Shown here piece after piece: positions 5,855-6,383 of a stretch of 6,383 nucleotides of DNA. The translations under genes and the position numbers were made by a program. The notes beneath the pieces are model-generated. The model ran no database searches, had not been told where the DNA came from, and worked only from the letters and a program-made list of their open reading frames with translations. Positions within the stretch are counted from its first letter, which is position 1; each line of letters opens with the position of its first letter. Source of the DNA: Thermoplasmata archaeon (lineage in GTDB: Archaea > Thermoplasmatota > Thermoplasmata > Thermoplasmatales > Thermoplasmataceae); NCBI GenBank assembly GCA_021845325.1, contig JAKBRR010000104.1:1-6383 (forward strand), read 5' to 3'.

Positions 5855-6256
5855 CCAAGTGATGTCTTTACTATGAATTGCATGTACTATATTTGAAGCC
5901 AAAATCTTTAGGTTTAATCATTAACTTCAATTTTTATCATCTAATCCTTCCTTCGTTTTCCTTTTTAGTATCATAGATTAAATCGGACCTTATAAAAGTG
6001 TAGTTTTATTTGATACATAATAAAATCCGTATTTATAATGTCGACTATTTTCATATTTATTGAACTATTTACCTAATTATTTACTAGTAATGATACATAG
6101 TATCTAAAAGCCACAATATTGTACAAATAATTTATGATAATATAATTTCGTAAATAGCCGAAAATAATGTTTAATATACCTGTGACCGAGATTCTTTTTT
6201 TATTTGTATAAAAAATGTCGAATAGTTAAATATTTAATACTATGAAACCAGGAATG
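5855..6256. other. Gene-free AT-rich region with several palindromes and an imperfect direct repeat
   Basis: No credible protein frame was seen. A lone BoxA-like CTTATAAAAG lies at 5989-5998, with no start codon at leaderless distance. The palindromes are TTACTAGTAA (6081-6090), GATAC-ATA-GTATC (6092-6104), ACAATATTGT (6113-6122) and TTAAATATTTAA (6226-6237). A 25-base stretch beginning AATGTCGA at 6037 recurs at 6214 with about 20 of 25 matches. A T7 run (6194-6200) could end a short plus-strand RNA. The region may be regulatory for the gene at 6288 or hold an unannotated small RNA, but neither is shown. Confidence 0.35.
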
Positions 6257-6264
6257 TTTATAAT
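6257..6264 (+). promoter_or_regulatory. BoxA of the right-edge gene
   Basis: TTTATAAT is centred about 27 bases before ATG 6288. This fits a leaderless start and favours ATG 6288 over the in-frame GTG at 6282. Confidence 0.5.
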
Positions 6265-6287
6265 ATTTGATAACATCCATTGTGAAA

Positions 6288-6383
6288 ATGAGGGACCCAA
6301 AACAGATAGACAGCGGATTAGAGGCTCTCGTTGTTGGAAGAAGAATTATGATTTTTCCTTTTCTCACTGAACTTGGCGACGAA
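6288..6383 (+). CDS. Hypothetical protein, 5' end only (cut by right window edge)
   Basis: This is the first 32 codons of an unrecognised plus-strand gene. The protein starts MRDPKQIDSGLEALVVGRRI and continues MIFPFLTELGDE. It begins polar, with a hydrophobic middle that could be a buried helix or strand, and has no clear signal peptide. ATG 6288 was chosen because a BoxA lies at leaderless distance; GTG 6282, two codons upstream, is the alternative. The frame is open to the window edge. A competing complete frame of 42 codons (ATG 6242 to TGA 6370) overlaps it, but its Cys/Trp/Arg-rich end looks like an out-of-frame reading. No function can be assigned. Confidence 0.55.
   Translation, partial: MRDPKQIDSGLEALVVGRRIMIFPFLTELGDE

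Noticed and set aside
5870..5960. Minus-strand mini-frames MIKIEVND and MIKPKDFGFKYSTCNS behind a GGAAGGA
   Set aside because: Too short and in different frames, with no promoter or recognisable sequence.
6242..6370. 42-codon plus-strand frame starting MKPGMFIIFDNIHCENEG
   Set aside because: Overlaps the better-looking open frame from 6288 and ends in a Cys/Trp/Arg-rich stretch. A TATAAAAA upstream keeps it possible but less likely.
1..6383. CRISPR array, insertion sequence or rRNA
   Set aside because: No regularly spaced repeats, no terminal inverted repeats with a transposase frame and no rRNA-like sequence were seen.

Overview
The window looks like low-GC archaeal DNA. The best evidence is a complete tRNA-Leu(UAA) at 5675-5759 with an archaeal body, no encoded CCA and a U-tract after it. 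Several protein genes also have a TATA-like BoxA about 23-28 bases before the start codon, which fits leaderless archaeal mRNAs. The AT-rich intergenic DNA and this promoter style suggest a Nitrososphaerota (ammonia-oxidising archaeon, Nitrosocosmicus-like), but that assignment is inference.

Layout: positions 1-88 hold the 5' end of a minus-strand gene that runs off the left edge. After a 326-base divergent intergenic region, 415-3540 (+) encodes a 1041-residue one-polypeptide restriction-modification enzyme. Its order is a PD-(D/E)xK nuclease, a helical coupler, an N6-adenine methyltransferase and a type ISP-like target-recognition C-terminus. It has no helicase. Convergent to it is a two-gene minus-strand operon. 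The first gene (3896-4600) encodes a 234-residue protein that looks like a double winged-helix protein. The second (3694-3906) encodes a 70-residue, probably beta-rich protein whose reading frame overlaps the first by 11 bases.

Positions 4601-5674 contain no clear intact gene. They hold two probable decayed reading frames: one minus-strand with a frameshift at an A6 run (5035-5185) and one plus-strand with an amber stop (5261-5506). The tRNA gene follows with its own BoxA and T-tract. About 500 bases of palindrome-rich AT DNA (5760-6287) then lead to the 5' end of a plus-strand gene cut by the right edge.

The window reads as an accessory region next to a tRNA gene. It carries a self-contained DNA-modification/restriction enzyme, a small possible regulatory pair and gene remnants. 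No transposase, integrase, CRISPR array or duplicated tRNA 3' end (att site) is visible. The points most worth following are the helicase-less ISP-like enzyme and the wHTH/small-protein pair, which has an oddly placed Shine-Dalgarno sequence.
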